DNA of 64,000 nt from Proteobacteria bacterium 005FR1 (lineage in GTDB: Bacteria > Pseudomonadota > Gammaproteobacteria > Pseudomonadales > Cellvibrionaceae), in NCBI GenBank assembly GCA_026192395.1, contig WACF01000001.1:1325637-1389636 (forward strand), in the 5' to 3' direction. Both the position numbers and the translations under genes were made by a program. Under the pieces are notes generated by a model. It was not told the origin of the DNA, did not search any database, and saw only the letters and a program-made list of their open reading frames with translations. Positions 63,883-64,000 of this stretch are shown here, one piece after another (position 1 is the first letter of the stretch; each line of letters starts with the position of its first letter).

Positions 63883-64000
63883 TCAGGTCGCCCGCTCGCG
63901 ACGGCGCCGCCGGGCGCTACGCTTCGGCAATCCGTAAAGATCCGCCTCCCCGGGTGGCCGGGACTTGAAGCGGCGGTGTACCCATAAGTACTGCTCTGGA
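63883..64000 (-). CDS. Lipid A acyltransferase LpxL/HtrB family, 3' end only
   Basis: Only the last 38 codons are in the window. PEQYLWVHRRFKSRPPGE is the characteristic C-terminus of late lipid A acyltransferases (LpxL, LpxM, LpxP), followed by a short Arg-rich tail (ARRRRRERAT). The frame is open to the edge. It lies 247 bp upstream of dapA on the same strand. The subtype cannot be told from this fragment. Confidence 0.75.
   Translation of the reverse strand, partial: PEQYLWVHRRFKSRPPGEADLYGLPKRSARRRRRERAT

Overview
The window is a dense stretch of ordinary chromosome from a GC-rich (high fifties percent by eye) gammaproteobacterium, probably a marine, Pseudomonas- or Cellvibrionales-like lineage. 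The evidence is gene order: rpsB-tsf-pyrH-frr-uppS-cdsA-dxr-rseP-bamA-skp-lpxD-fabZ-lpxA-lpxB-rnhB, map-glnD-dapC-yffB-dapD-dapE, lptG/lptF facing pepA-holC-valS, and dapA-bamC-purC are all classic gammaproteobacterial blocks. I see no insertion sequence, prophage, CRISPR array, rRNA or tRNA gene.

Layout. 1-2 kb: a peroxiredoxin cut by the edge, then bfd and bfr (iron storage and release) with a Fur-type box on the bfd promoter. 2-12.8 kb: a class V aminotransferase, an HExxH lipoprotein, the molybdopterin genes moaA-moaB-moeA, a DUF1244 protein, an Omp85-type barrel, phhB, an amidohydrolase, a cyclase-FHA protein and an RDD membrane protein. 12.8-21.1 kb: lptF-lptG diverging from pepA-holC-(acidic protein)-valS. 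21.5-37.1 kb: a long minus-strand run for translation factors, isoprenoid and phospholipid precursors, outer-membrane protein assembly and lipid A. 37.4-47 kb: plus-strand map, glnD, lysine/diaminopimelate genes, nth, and the second molybdopterin cluster moaC-moaD-moaE. 47-64 kb: a hemerythrin-like protein, rsmJ, an Hsp20-Lon pair, a CBS protein, glk, an aminotransferase/dehydrogenase pair that resembles the GnnB/GnnA lipid A sugar pathway, cfa, a class I aldolase, an OmpA-type lipoprotein, a leucine-rich-repeat lipoprotein, PilZ, purC-bamC-dapA, and the 3' end of a lipid A acyltransferase gene at the right edge.

The envelope is the common theme: LPS transport (LptF, LptG), lipid A (LpxA, LpxB, LpxD, FabZ, an LpxL-type enzyme, possible GnnA/GnnB), barrel assembly (BamA, BamC, Skp, RseP), phospholipid (CdsA, Cfa) and peptidoglycan precursors (DapA, DapC, DapD, DapE, UppS).

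The least ordinary content is intergenic. (1) Short degenerate heptamer tracts start within a few bases of stop codons, and in convergent pairs each tract reads AGTCNCC-like in the sense direction of the gene that has just ended. (2) Two 107-bp elements have 29-bp inverted arms whose sequence differs between copies while pairing is kept, around a conserved GC-rich hairpin; a third, larger relative has perfect 24-bp arms. Among proteins, the cyclase-FHA protein has Cys where the family has its transition-state Arg, and the acidic protein beside holC carries a clamp-binding-like QxxLF motif.
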